This document shows, piece by piece, positions 1 to 6,985 of a DNA stretch of 24,998 nucleotides (its first letter is position 1; each line of letters opens with the position of its first letter). The notes under the pieces were generated by a model. That model was not told where the DNA came from, ran no database searches, and worked only from the letters and a program-made list of their open reading frames with translations. The stretch comes from UBA965 sp046303375. GTDB taxonomy: Bacteria > Chloroflexota > Chloroflexia > Chloroflexales > Roseiflexaceae. The DNA lies in contig JBKCGB010000030.1 in assembly GCA_046303375.1 (NCBI GenBank), forward strand, positions 1 to 24,998, in the 5' to 3' direction. Both the position numbers and the translations under genes were made by a program.

Positions 1-210
1 CGTTGCCGCCATGGAATGACGCCACGGAGAGGCCCTCGTCACGCCGTGACCGTGCCTGCTTGCTGGGTTCCTATGACCCACACCCTCTTCCGTCACGCCA
101 TGACCGCATTCCACCACGTGAGGGCGTCATTTCATGGCGCCCCTACAAATATTTCTGCGTTGGCTGTGGAAAAGATTCCACGGCGGCATTTGCCGCCATG
201 GAATGACGGA
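1..210. repeat. Inverted/direct repeat cluster (REP-like)
   Basis: This gene-free stretch is built from related short dyads. A 19-bp sequence (TTGCCGCCATGGAATGACG) occurs at 3-21 and again at 190-208, and a diverged inverted copy lies near 123-138. GTCACG-C-CGTGAC at 38-50 is a palindrome with a near copy at 92-104. Two hairpins share bases and exclude each other: 166-181 (GTGGAA, loop AAGA, TTCCAC) and 175-204 (14-bp arms, one mismatch, 2-nt loop). The layout resembles REP/MITE-type intergenic elements, but the family is not recognised, and the left end is cut by the window. Confidence 0.6.
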
Positions 211-224
211 ACGGGCGCTATGCC

Positions 225-259
225 ATTCTCAATTCTCCATTCTTCATTCTCAATTCTCC
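225..259. repeat. Short direct repeat, 21-bp period
   Basis: ATTCTCAATTCTCC is present at 225-238 and again at 246-259, so the two copies are 21 bp apart. They lie immediately upstream of the putative -10 element of the oxidoreductase gene. They could be binding sites on the same helical face or simple slippage; nothing in the sequence decides. Confidence 0.6.
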
Positions 260-261
260 TA

Positions 262-267
262 TATACT
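262..267 (+). promoter_or_regulatory. Candidate -10 element, leaderless start
   Basis: TATACT ends 6 bp before the ATG at 274, so transcription would begin at or next to the start codon. No clear -35 hexamer and no Shine-Dalgarno sequence precede that ATG, which fits a leaderless mRNA. The same 9-mer, TATATACTG, recurs at 3076-3084 upstream of the serine hydrolase. Confidence 0.35.
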
Positions 268-273
268 GCTCAT

Positions 274-1362
274 ATGACACTTCAAATCGGCATCGTCGGG
301 CTGGGCCAAGGGTGTTCGCACTTGCAGGCCTTTCAACTGATCGACAACACACAGGTGATCGCAATCTGTGACAGCGATGCGGCACGTTGTGCTCGTGTGG
401 CCCACGAATACGGCATTGCTACCACCTACCACGACATCGCCAACCTGCTCGCAGATAAACGCATCGATGCGGTAGTCATCGCCACACCCGATCACCTGCA
501 CGGTACCCACGCCAGCATGGCGCTCGCGGCAGGCAAACATGTGCTGAGCGAAATCCCGATGGCGCTGACCATCGCCGAATGTCTGCGTATCATTACCCTC
601 AGTGAACGCCACGGACTGGTCTACCACATGGGCAATCAAGTGCGCTATGCGGCCTGTCTGCGCGATGTGGCCACACTCATCCATGCCGGCGACCTCGGAC
701 CACTCTTTTATGGCGAGGGGGAATACCTGCACGACATGCACGACATCGTGGATGCCTACCCCGCCGACCACTGGCGCATCCACCCTGCCACCCCACAGAC
801 CACGTTGCTAGGCGGCGGTCCACACGCCCTTGACACGCTGCGCTGGCTGATGCAGGTGCGCTTTACGCAGGTGCAAGCCTTCCACGTCAGCCAGCCCAGC
901 GACTGGCAGACCACCCACACCACCGCCGCCCTGCTGCAGAGCGCCAGCGGTGCCGTCTGCAAAATCACGGTGTCGTACGGCATGCAGCGCCCCTACTGCC
1001 TCTACTACAGTGTCTACGGCCGGGACGGCACCTTTGAGCGCAGTCGCGACCAAGGGGCGCCCATGCAACCGACCACCAATTTCCTCTACCACCGGCGTAT
1101 GGCCAGTGCCACACGCATGATTCCTGTCGACGTGCCCAACTGGTACAATCCACGCCTGCCGCGTAATCTACGCCTCGGGCATGGCACGATGGAAATCGAG
1201 CAGGCCATGCAGTTCCGCAATGCCATCGTGCACCAGCGCCTGGCCGACATCCATGCCCGCGAGGCGGCACGTTCGATTATTCCGCTGATTTGTGCATTGC
1301 AATCTGCCGCACAAGGTGGCGGTGTGGTCGATATTCCTGATCCTGATACACTACTCGCCTGA
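274..1362 (+). CDS. Gfo/Idh/MocA family NAD(P)-dependent oxidoreductase
   Basis: A 362-residue protein of normal family length. The N-terminus has the Rossmann nucleotide-binding signature (GIVGLGQG, residues 6-13) after a beta strand. An EIP tripeptide (93-95) stands where the family usually has EKP. The C-terminal substrate domain carries GGGPHALD (180-187), matching the family G-G-x-H-x-x-D signature with its catalytic His and Asp. No signal peptide is visible, so it should be cytoplasmic. The family oxidises or reduces sugars, inositols and amino sugars; some members (GH109) are NAD-dependent glycosidases. The substrate here cannot be told. The frame is open back to position 16, but the Rossmann fold begins right after the ATG at 274, and the region before it is a repeat cluster. 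The gene lies 15 nt upstream of the deacetylase-like gene and is probably co-transcribed with it. Confidence 0.9.
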   Translation: MTLQIGIVGLGQGCSHLQAFQLIDNTQVIAICDSDAARCARVAHEYGIATTYHDIANLLADKRIDAVVIATPDHLHGTHASMALAAGKHVLSEIPMALTIAECLRIITLSERHGLVYHMGNQVRYAACLRDVATLIHAGDLGPLFYGEGEYLHDMHDIVDAYPADHWRIHPATPQTTLLGGGPHALDTLRWLMQVRFTQVQAFHVSQPSDWQTTHTTAALLQSASGAVCKITVSYGMQRPYCLYYSVYGRDGTFERSRDQGAPMQPTTNFLYHRRMASATRMIPVDVPNWYNPRLPRNLRLGHGTMEIEQAMQFRNAIVHQRLADIHAREAARSIIPLICALQSAAQGGGVVDIPDPDTLLA

Positions 1363-1377
1363 TGATGGAACACACGT

Positions 1378-3027
1378 ATGCTCCTTATTCATGACCCTCA
1401 ACAACAACAGGCACGCTATAGTGCGTATCTGGGCGAAATCCTGCATCTCGAAGGACTATCGGCCCTACAACACATCACCCTGGCCGCCCTCGATGTGGCG
1501 ACAGCACAGGCTGCCGACATTATCATCCTACCGCGCATGGCACTTTCTGCCGTGCATGTGGACATCATCTGCGCGGCAGTGGCGCACGGCACACACCTGC
1601 TGTGCCTGATGCCCGCACCGACGCTGGCCGCGCGCCTCGGTATCACGCTCCAGCACCGTGTCATCCCACATGGGCGCATGCAGACCAGCGCTACGCTGCT
1701 CCCGCACCTCGACCATGCCATCGAGCTGGATGTGCTCACGCCGGCGCTGTGTTGGGATGTGCCCTCCAGCGCCACGACGCTCGCCCACATCGATACACAA
1801 CCGACAGTGGTACGCCTGCCACATGGACGGGGGAGTGTGACCTGTGTCAGCTTTGACCTCGCAGCGACCATCGCACGCCTACGTCACGGTGACCCGAGCA
1901 TGGTCGATTGCCACACGGCAGGCCTCGATGGCGTCTACCGCCCGAGTGAACTGTTTGTGCATCAGCTCGATCCGGTGCGGGCACACCTGCCCCAAGCCGA
2001 CCTCTACACGGCCATGCTGGCGCTGTTGATTGGCGCCATGGCGCCACAACCACGCCTGTGGTACTACCCACATCTCGCCCAGACCAGCACCATGCTGATG
2101 ACCAGCGACGACGATTGGTCGCAGGTGACAGAATTCACGCACCTCATCGACGCCCTCGCGCGCCACAACGCTACCTGTACCTTTTATCTGGTGCCACACA
2201 GTCGCGTCAGTACACAGGATGTGGCACGCTGGCACCAGGCAGGTCACACCTTTAGCGTGCATCCTGCCCTCGACGAAGACATCGTGGTGGGGCTGGCGAC
2301 GGACGTGGCACAACCGCATGTCGTAGCAGACATGCTGGCCGACAACATCATGCGCCACCAGCGCCAATATGGCGGGACGGTGACGAGCATCCGCCAACAT
2401 GCGGTGCGCTGGCTGGGGTATGTGGAGGCAGCCCGCATCCTGGCGAATCTGGGCGTGCGCATGGACTGCAACTACTTGGCCGTTTCGCCCTACCTGGGCT
2501 ATCTGTGTGGCTCGGGGCGGCCCCTGCCGTTTGTGGACGAGCAAGGCGTGCTCATCGACTGCTGGCAGCAGCCGACACTGTGGACAGAAGAGTGCCTCAT
2601 CCACCCCGAGTATGTCTTTAGCTTCAAGTGGAGCGTGGCGCAGGCAGTATCGGTCACGGATGCACTCATTGCGGCAGCCGCCACACACTACTACACGCCA
2701 GTGACCATTAATTCGCACCCGGTCAGCTTTGCCACCTACTCGCAGCCACTCATCGAAGCCAACTGGCGCGCCGCCATGCGCCACGGCATGCCCATCCAAA
2801 GCGCTGATGCCTGGTATAACTGGACGGTGGCACGCCGCGCAGTCACACTCACACACTACGCAGATGGCTGGTACCTGCACACGCCAACGGCGCTCGACCA
2901 TGTCAGCATCCTGCTCCCGCACACGCTGACACCCTGTGTGCCCGCACGCGAAGTCCAGCGCTGGGGGCAGGAGTGGTGGGGCGTGGAGTTGCATGCCCTT
3001 GATGCAGGGCGCCACCGCATCGCCTAG
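1378..3027 (+). CDS. Polysaccharide deacetylase-like (NodB-fold) protein with extra N-terminal domain
   Basis: A 549-residue protein without signal peptide or membrane segment. Residues about 40-90 (ADIIILPRMALS, then AAVAHGTHLLCL) look like the alpha/beta core of a class I glutamine-amidotransferase-like domain, as in some glycosidase accessory domains. This is tentative. From about residue 240 it resembles the NodB homology domain: MTSDDDW (241-247) at motif 1, GHTFSVHP (289-296) at motif 2, and INSHPV (444-449) at the late His motif. In true deacetylases motif 2 has two metal-binding histidines in an H-x3-H arrangement; here the second is not evident, so activity may be altered. QHAVRW (340-345) and GVRMDCNY (359-366) are other conserved-looking patches. 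It follows the oxidoreductase by 15 nt, which suggests a shared role in sugar or glycan metabolism. The exact function is unknown. Confidence 0.75.
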   Translation: MLLIHDPQQQQARYSAYLGEILHLEGLSALQHITLAALDVATAQAADIIILPRMALSAVHVDIICAAVAHGTHLLCLMPAPTLAARLGITLQHRVIPHGRMQTSATLLPHLDHAIELDVLTPALCWDVPSSATTLAHIDTQPTVVRLPHGRGSVTCVSFDLAATIARLRHGDPSMVDCHTAGLDGVYRPSELFVHQLDPVRAHLPQADLYTAMLALLIGAMAPQPRLWYYPHLAQTSTMLMTSDDDWSQVTEFTHLIDALARHNATCTFYLVPHSRVSTQDVARWHQAGHTFSVHPALDEDIVVGLATDVAQPHVVADMLADNIMRHQRQYGGTVTSIRQHAVRWLGYVEAARILANLGVRMDCNYLAVSPYLGYLCGSGRPLPFVDEQGVLIDCWQQPTLWTEECLIHPEYVFSFKWSVAQAVSVTDALIAAAATHYYTPVTINSHPVSFATYSQPLIEANWRAAMRHGMPIQSADAWYNWTVARRAVTLTHYADGWYLHTPTALDHVSILLPHTLTPCVPAREVQRWGQEWWGVELHALDAGRHRIA

Positions 3028-3054
3028 AATGACGCTCATGCCACGTTGTATATT

Positions 3055-3083
3055 TTTATACAGATACTAAAAACGTATATACT
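3055..3083 (+). promoter_or_regulatory. Candidate sigma70-type promoter for serine hydrolase
   Basis: TATACT at 3078-3083 matches five of six -10 consensus bases. TTTATA at 3055-3060 is a weak -35 (four of six) with a 17-bp spacer. Transcription would start near 3090, giving a leader of about 55 nt. The surrounding gap is AT-rich compared with the genes. Confidence 0.35.
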
Positions 3084-3145
3084 GTGCGTATCGTACACAC
3101 AAACACATACACGCGACCATCGTGTAAAGCGGGACAGGACTCATC

Positions 3146-4327
3146 ATGAAACGACGAATAGCGCTGGTGATGACTTGGGCGTTGTTGAGTACAGCATGTA
3201 GTAGTACGGCTGCGTCGATTGCAGATGATGTGCTGGCGACAATCGCAGCCGAAACGCCTGCACCTATCACCACATCAACCACAGTCACGCCACAACACGC
3301 AGATTATACGGATGTCAACGACAACGTTGATGCCTTTTTTAGTGAATTTATTTCATCCACCACACCTGGCGGTGTGGTGATTGTGCTCAAAGATGGGCAG
3401 ATCATCCACCAAGCAGCATATGGCATGGCCAATCTCAAACAAAAGATACCGCTGACGGTGGCGCATCAATTCCATTTGGCATCTATCGGCAAGCAGATGA
3501 CGGCACTAGGCATCATGATGCTTGCCGAGCAAGGCAAACTACAGTATGACGACCGCTTGAGTACCTACATCCCCGAATTGACCAGATACAGCGGGAGCAT
3601 GACTCTCCGCCAAGTACTCAACCACACTGCGGGGCTCCCCGATTATGATGACGGCGTCACCGAATCCCTGCTAGCACGGAGCGATGCACCGACCAACGAT
3701 GACCTGATTACAGTGATGAGCCGCAAACGCAAGTTGATGGCACCACCAGGCGACGGATTCTATTACAGCAATGTGGGCTACGACCTGCTGGCAGTGGTCA
3801 TTGAGCGCGTCTCGGGAGAGACGTACCCCGACTTCGTGCAAACCCATATTTTCGACACATTGGGAATGACGCACACCTTTTCACTGCCCAATGCCAAACG
3901 GCGCAAAGACCCCCTCATTGCAATCAGTTATACGGGGAGTAGCCAGCAGCCCGAGGCCTATCCGTCAGACAACCTCGACGGTATCTATGGTTCGGGCTCG
4001 CTGTACAGCACTCTTGGTGACATGGCGTTGTACGACGCAGCGCTGTATGGCGACGCACTGGTCACACAAAAAACGTACAAAGAGGCGCTCAAACCCGCCC
4101 AGCTCAACGACGGCAGTCGCGAGCCATACGGCTTTGGGTTGGAATTCGCCAAATGGCACAACGAGTCATATGTGGCGCATAGCGGAGCCTGGCTGGGCTT
4201 TAACAACGACTATGTGCGCTTCGCCAAAAAGCATTTCTCCGTCATCGTACTACTCAACCGCGACTACGACATCCCCGACGACCCACGCATTGCCCTGCAG
4301 GTGGCACAGTTTTATCTGGAAAAATAG
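3146..4327 (+). CDS. Serine hydrolase, beta-lactamase class C/PBP4* family, predicted lipoprotein
   Basis: A 393-residue protein with a positively charged N-terminus, a hydrophobic stretch and LSTAC (14-18). This suggests a type II signal peptide with lipidation at Cys18, although the Leu sits one position further upstream than in the usual lipobox. The hydrolase domain has the three hallmarks of the family (PF00144): S-x-x-K as SIGK (113-116, nucleophile Ser113), Y-x-N as YSN (207-209), and HSG (345-347) in place of KTG. LNHTAGLPDY (158-167) is also typical. Such proteins are peptidases or esterases of cell-wall peptides or small esters; the substrate is unknown and beta-lactam resistance should not be assumed. 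An AGGA-type ribosome site lies just upstream of the ATG. The gene is a single transcription unit converging on the next gene with a 6-nt gap. Confidence 0.9.
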   Translation: MKRRIALVMTWALLSTACSSTAASIADDVLATIAAETPAPITTSTTVTPQHADYTDVNDNVDAFFSEFISSTTPGGVVIVLKDGQIIHQAAYGMANLKQKIPLTVAHQFHLASIGKQMTALGIMMLAEQGKLQYDDRLSTYIPELTRYSGSMTLRQVLNHTAGLPDYDDGVTESLLARSDAPTNDDLITVMSRKRKLMAPPGDGFYYSNVGYDLLAVVIERVSGETYPDFVQTHIFDTLGMTHTFSLPNAKRRKDPLIAISYTGSSQQPEAYPSDNLDGIYGSGSLYSTLGDMALYDAALYGDALVTQKTYKEALKPAQLNDGSREPYGFGLEFAKWHNESYVAHSGAWLGFNNDYVRFAKKHFSVIVLLNRDYDIPDDPRIALQVAQFYLEK

Positions 4328-4333
4328 CCGTAG

Positions 4334-4828
4334 CTACCACGCCCCCGTGTTCAACCACTGCGCCACTGCTGCTTGATGTGCCTTGGCGGCAGCCGGGTTG
4401 AGCTTGGTGTGCGCCGCATTGCGCATGAGTGCACTATGGGCGGGACGGATCTGCTGCATGGCAGCGGCCGCAGCAGCTGGTGCGACGAAAATCGCCGCTG
4501 AACCGGGGACCGACTTGTAGACACCGTCACCTGCAGACTCAGGAGATATGTACTCATAGTCGAACGTGAGGGCGGTGGTGGCCGTAATGGCGCTGAAGGC
4601 GGTGTAATCAACGACAATGTTGATTTCATGCGTGGTCACCACCAACACCTCGATCATGCCCACATTGAGACGAACCACATCCCTGTTGCAGGTTAATGAC
4701 CAGCGTGCAGGGGCAACCTGTGTGGCAGTTGCGATACTTGCCTGGAGCATGCGCAACAATGGGATGCGGTGAGATGTGGTCGGAATGTGCTTTTGCAAAT
4801 ACTGGAATCCATCTGGTGAAATTGGCAT
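4334..4828 (-). CDS. Small hypothetical protein with own strong promoter
   Basis: A 164-residue soluble-looking protein that I do not recognise. The N-terminal half alternates short strands (residues about 50-75, VVRLNVGMIEVLVV then EINIVVDY). The C-terminal half is Ala-rich and probably helical, with YKSVPGSAAI (about 104-113) at its start, and it ends in AVAQWLNTGAW. The start is well supported: AAAGGA lies 7 nt upstream of the ATG, and a TTGACA-N17-TAATAT promoter lies about 30 bp further upstream. It reads against the serine hydrolase and converges with it at a 6-nt gap. The AT-rich upstream region differs from the surrounding GC-rich genes, which could reflect a later acquisition. It could be a regulator or the binding part of a small defence system, but nothing in the sequence proves either. 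Confidence 0.7.
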   Translation of the reverse strand: MPISPDGFQYLQKHIPTTSHRIPLLRMLQASIATATQVAPARWSLTCNRDVVRLNVGMIEVLVVTTHEINIVVDYTAFSAITATTALTFDYEYISPESAGDGVYKSVPGSAAIFVAPAAAAAAMQQIRPAHSALMRNAAHTKLNPAAAKAHQAAVAQWLNTGAW

Positions 4829-4858
4829 TGTTTTGTCCTTTCATTTTTCAACATGTTG

Positions 4859-4887
4859 ATATTACAGTAATTCAGTAATACTGTCAA
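4859..4887 (-). promoter_or_regulatory. Near-consensus sigma70 promoter of the 164-aa gene
   Basis: On the minus strand TTGACA (plus positions 4882-4887) is followed by exactly 17 bp and then TAATAT (4859-4864). The -35 is perfect and the -10 matches five of six bases. The RBS (4836-4841) and ATG (4828) follow at normal distances. This is the best promoter in the window. Confidence 0.7.
4864..4884. promoter_or_regulatory. Operator-like inverted repeat in promoter spacer
   Basis: ACAGTA at 4864-4869 and TACTGT at 4879-4884 form a perfect 6-bp dyad with a 9-bp gap. It spans from the -10 to the -35 of the minus-strand promoter. CAGTAAT is also directly repeated inside it. The position suggests a repressor site that would block RNA polymerase; the repressor is not identified. 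Confidence 0.4.
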
Positions 4888-5336
4888 ATATTGTTTTTTA
4901 CACAATAAGCATCGCTATTTTTGTCAAAATGATATGATAAAGGAAAGGGAAATCATACGCGATCATACACGCAATATATTTCTGCAAAATATTCAATGGT
5001 GTACACAGAATTATGCGTCATCTCACGCTACAGACAGAGCAGTTGCACAGGCAGAAAAAATGCTGATTGACACCCAACGCACACCATCCGAATTCCCAAT
5101 TACCCATGCATCTGCTCGCGACTCAACACGCTGAGTCTGCCGCCCGTAACGCATATCAGACAGCCATCTCACGGTCATCCGCACCACGGTGCGCTCCGTG
5201 TGCCACAGGAGCAGATTGAGCGATAACGTGATGCGCTAGAGTTATGATGTACTGTTACGGATGTCGATGTACACACCACCATGTCAACCAGCATCGTTTC
5301 GATGTATGATACAGACATCCATATACCACTAGCATA
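4888..5336. other. Intergenic region between divergent genes
   Basis: About 450 bp without a convincing gene. The left part (to about 5000) is AT-rich. An open frame of 66 codons (4934-5134, plus) has no ribosome site and no recognisable content. A short perfect dyad, CGCACC-AC-GGTGCG, sits at 5180-5193. TATGAT at 5305-5310 could be the -10 of the MBL gene, but no -35 is evident. Confidence 0.5.
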
Positions 5337-5349
5337 GAGGAGCATGCCT

Positions 5350-6201
5350 ATGCCAGCGATACTCACTCTCTTGGGCAGCAAAGGGGGACCTGCGATTCGA
5401 CCGGGTGGGCCGATGCCCACGGCATCGTTGCTCGATATTGCTGGGCGGCGCATCGTGGTTGATTGTGGCCTCGGCGTTACCCGCTCGTTGGTGGCCACGG
5501 GGATGAATCTCAAAACACTCGATACTATTTTTATTACGCACCTGCATTCTGATCACGTGCTCGAACTCGGGGCACTCATCCATACCGCATGGACGACGGG
5601 TATTAGTACACCTATCCACGTCTATGGACCGCCAGGAATAACTGCGTACTGGCAGGGTTTTATGGCAGCGATGGCCTTTGATTGCGGGATACGCGTCATC
5701 GACGAGGGGCGTATCCCCATCGACGAACTGGTGCACATCCACACCTACAGCGAGGGACTCGTGCTCCAGAGCGACACCCTGCGGGTCGATGCATTGCGTG
5801 TGTCACATCCGCCTGTGCATGAATGCTTTGCGTTACGGTTTGGGGCAGATGTACGGGTGACCTTTTCGGCAGACACCTGCTACTTCCCACCGCTGATCGA
5901 ATTTGCACGCCACAGCGATGTGCTCGTACACGAGGCCATGCTACCAGCGGGGCTGGATGCACTAGTTGCCAAAACCGGCGGTGGTGACAAATTGCGGCAA
6001 CATTTGTTGGCGAGTCATACGACTGCAGCACAGGTGGCACAGCTGGCACGTGCGGCGGTGGTCGAGCATCTCGTGTTGCATCACTTGATTCCTGCCGATG
6101 ACCCCCAATTCACGGTAGCCGATTGGTACGATGCCGTACGGCCACACTGGTCGGGGCAGTTGAGTGTGGCACATGATGGACTGGTGATTCACATTCCATA
6201 G
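5350..6201 (+). CDS. MBL-fold metallo-hydrolase (RNase Z/arylsulfatase-like)
   Basis: A 283-residue metallo-beta-lactamase-fold protein. The dinuclear metal site is visible: HLHSDH (64-69), then SHPPVHE with downstream ALRF, then FSADT supplying the bridging Asp, and LVLHHLIP near the end supplying the last His. This order is that of the RNase Z/ElaC and related arylsulfatase-like branch. The long exosite arm of genuine tRNase Z was not recognised, so a small-molecule phosphodiesterase or sulfatase is as likely as tRNA processing. There is no signal peptide. Two ATGs lie close together: GAGGAG (5337-5342) is only 1 nt from the ATG at 5344 but 7 nt from the one at 5350, so the second is preferred. 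It is the first gene of a unit with the two-TM protein and the GH20 enzyme. Confidence 0.88.
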   Translation: MPAILTLLGSKGGPAIRPGGPMPTASLLDIAGRRIVVDCGLGVTRSLVATGMNLKTLDTIFITHLHSDHVLELGALIHTAWTTGISTPIHVYGPPGITAYWQGFMAAMAFDCGIRVIDEGRIPIDELVHIHTYSEGLVLQSDTLRVDALRVSHPPVHECFALRFGADVRVTFSADTCYFPPLIEFARHSDVLVHEAMLPAGLDALVAKTGGGDKLRQHLLASHTTAAQVAQLARAAVVEHLVLHHLIPADDPQFTVADWYDAVRPHWSGQLSVAHDGLVIHIP

Positions 6202-6228
6202 GAAGTATTGACGACGAAAGGGTTGCCG

Positions 6229-6951
6229 ATGCAGCTAGTGGTGCATATACCGTGGGAATGGTCACTGTTCCATGATGGCGATGCCTACTACTTGCTGGTG
6301 GTATGTGATGCCACCACACTTACTGATGTCGTCATTGCGCTCAGCGCTGCAGAGATTGCAGCCTGGCAGCAGACCAAGATGATGAGCATGGTCGCACTCG
6401 CCCATCTCGTACAGACGAGCTCGCTCCCCCACCCACGCCACCGTGCCGATATTGCGGCGCAACTCCGACCACTACGAGCTGCCACCATGGACATAGCACC
6501 ATTACTCCACGCCATTGATTCGGCAGGTGCCCGCATGAATCGGGCTGCACTGGTGACAAGTGTGTTGTGTGCCGGACTGGCGTGGTTGATGACGCAAGAT
6601 GCCAGTATATGGGTACCGGGTACGGCGTGGTATGTGGGAGCGATTATCGGTGTGTCATTTTTCGTGCTGTGCGCACTCGTTGGGCTCTATTATGCATTTC
6701 GCGGACAGCGCACGCAGTTTGCGCAGCTCAAACAGATCGTCATCGAGCATCCACAGCAAATCCGTGACGCTGTGCTGATGGTGGCACGTGGCAAACCGCC
6801 TGCGTGGGTCGCAGATGACGGCACTGCCACACGCGGCTTGCATGTGGTGGTGACGAGTCATGCTGATCAGACGTGGGTGTTGCCTGTGGCACGTGAGATG
6901 GCCGCGCGGGTGATGTATTTGTTCGCACAACGCGGTCAACTTGCGCGATAA
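6229..6951 (+). CDS. Hypothetical protein with two transmembrane helices
   Basis: A 240-residue protein that I do not recognise. Residues about 1-100 form a mixed soluble region (WEWSLFHDGDAYYLLVV near the start). Two hydrophobic segments follow (roughly RAALVTSVLCAGLAWLM and YVGAIIGVSFFVLCALVG), joined by a short WVPG-containing loop, and a C-terminal region of about 70 residues ends the protein. The helical hairpin would place both ends on the same side of the membrane, probably the cytoplasm. GAAAGGG (6216-6222) lies 6 nt before the ATG at 6229. A TTG at 6208 in the same frame is possible but less well placed. It follows the MBL gene by 27 nt and precedes the GH20 gene by 34 nt, so it is probably co-expressed with both. 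Confidence 0.75.
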   Translation: MQLVVHIPWEWSLFHDGDAYYLLVVCDATTLTDVVIALSAAEIAAWQQTKMMSMVALAHLVQTSSLPHPRHRADIAAQLRPLRAATMDIAPLLHAIDSAGARMNRAALVTSVLCAGLAWLMTQDASIWVPGTAWYVGAIIGVSFFVLCALVGLYYAFRGQRTQFAQLKQIVIEHPQQIRDAVLMVARGKPPAWVADDGTATRGLHVVVTSHADQTWVLPVAREMAARVMYLFAQRGQLAR

Positions 6952-6985
6952 GTCGGCCCTTACCAATTTCGATTTGAGGCACAAT

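Noticed and set aside
1879..3039. 386-codon antisense open frame opposite the deacetylase-like gene
   Set aside because: Its sequence is rich in Cys, His and Arg as expected of an antisense shadow; the plus-strand frame has domain motifs and operon spacing.
4934..5134. 66-codon plus-strand open frame in the divergent intergenic region
   Set aside because: No ribosome site, no promoter on that strand and no recognisable content; the region is better explained by promoter elements of the minus-strand gene.
5180..5193. CGCACC-AC-GGTGCG dyad as a terminator
   Set aside because: Short, with no T-run and no gene ending next to it on either strand; noted only within the intergenic entry.
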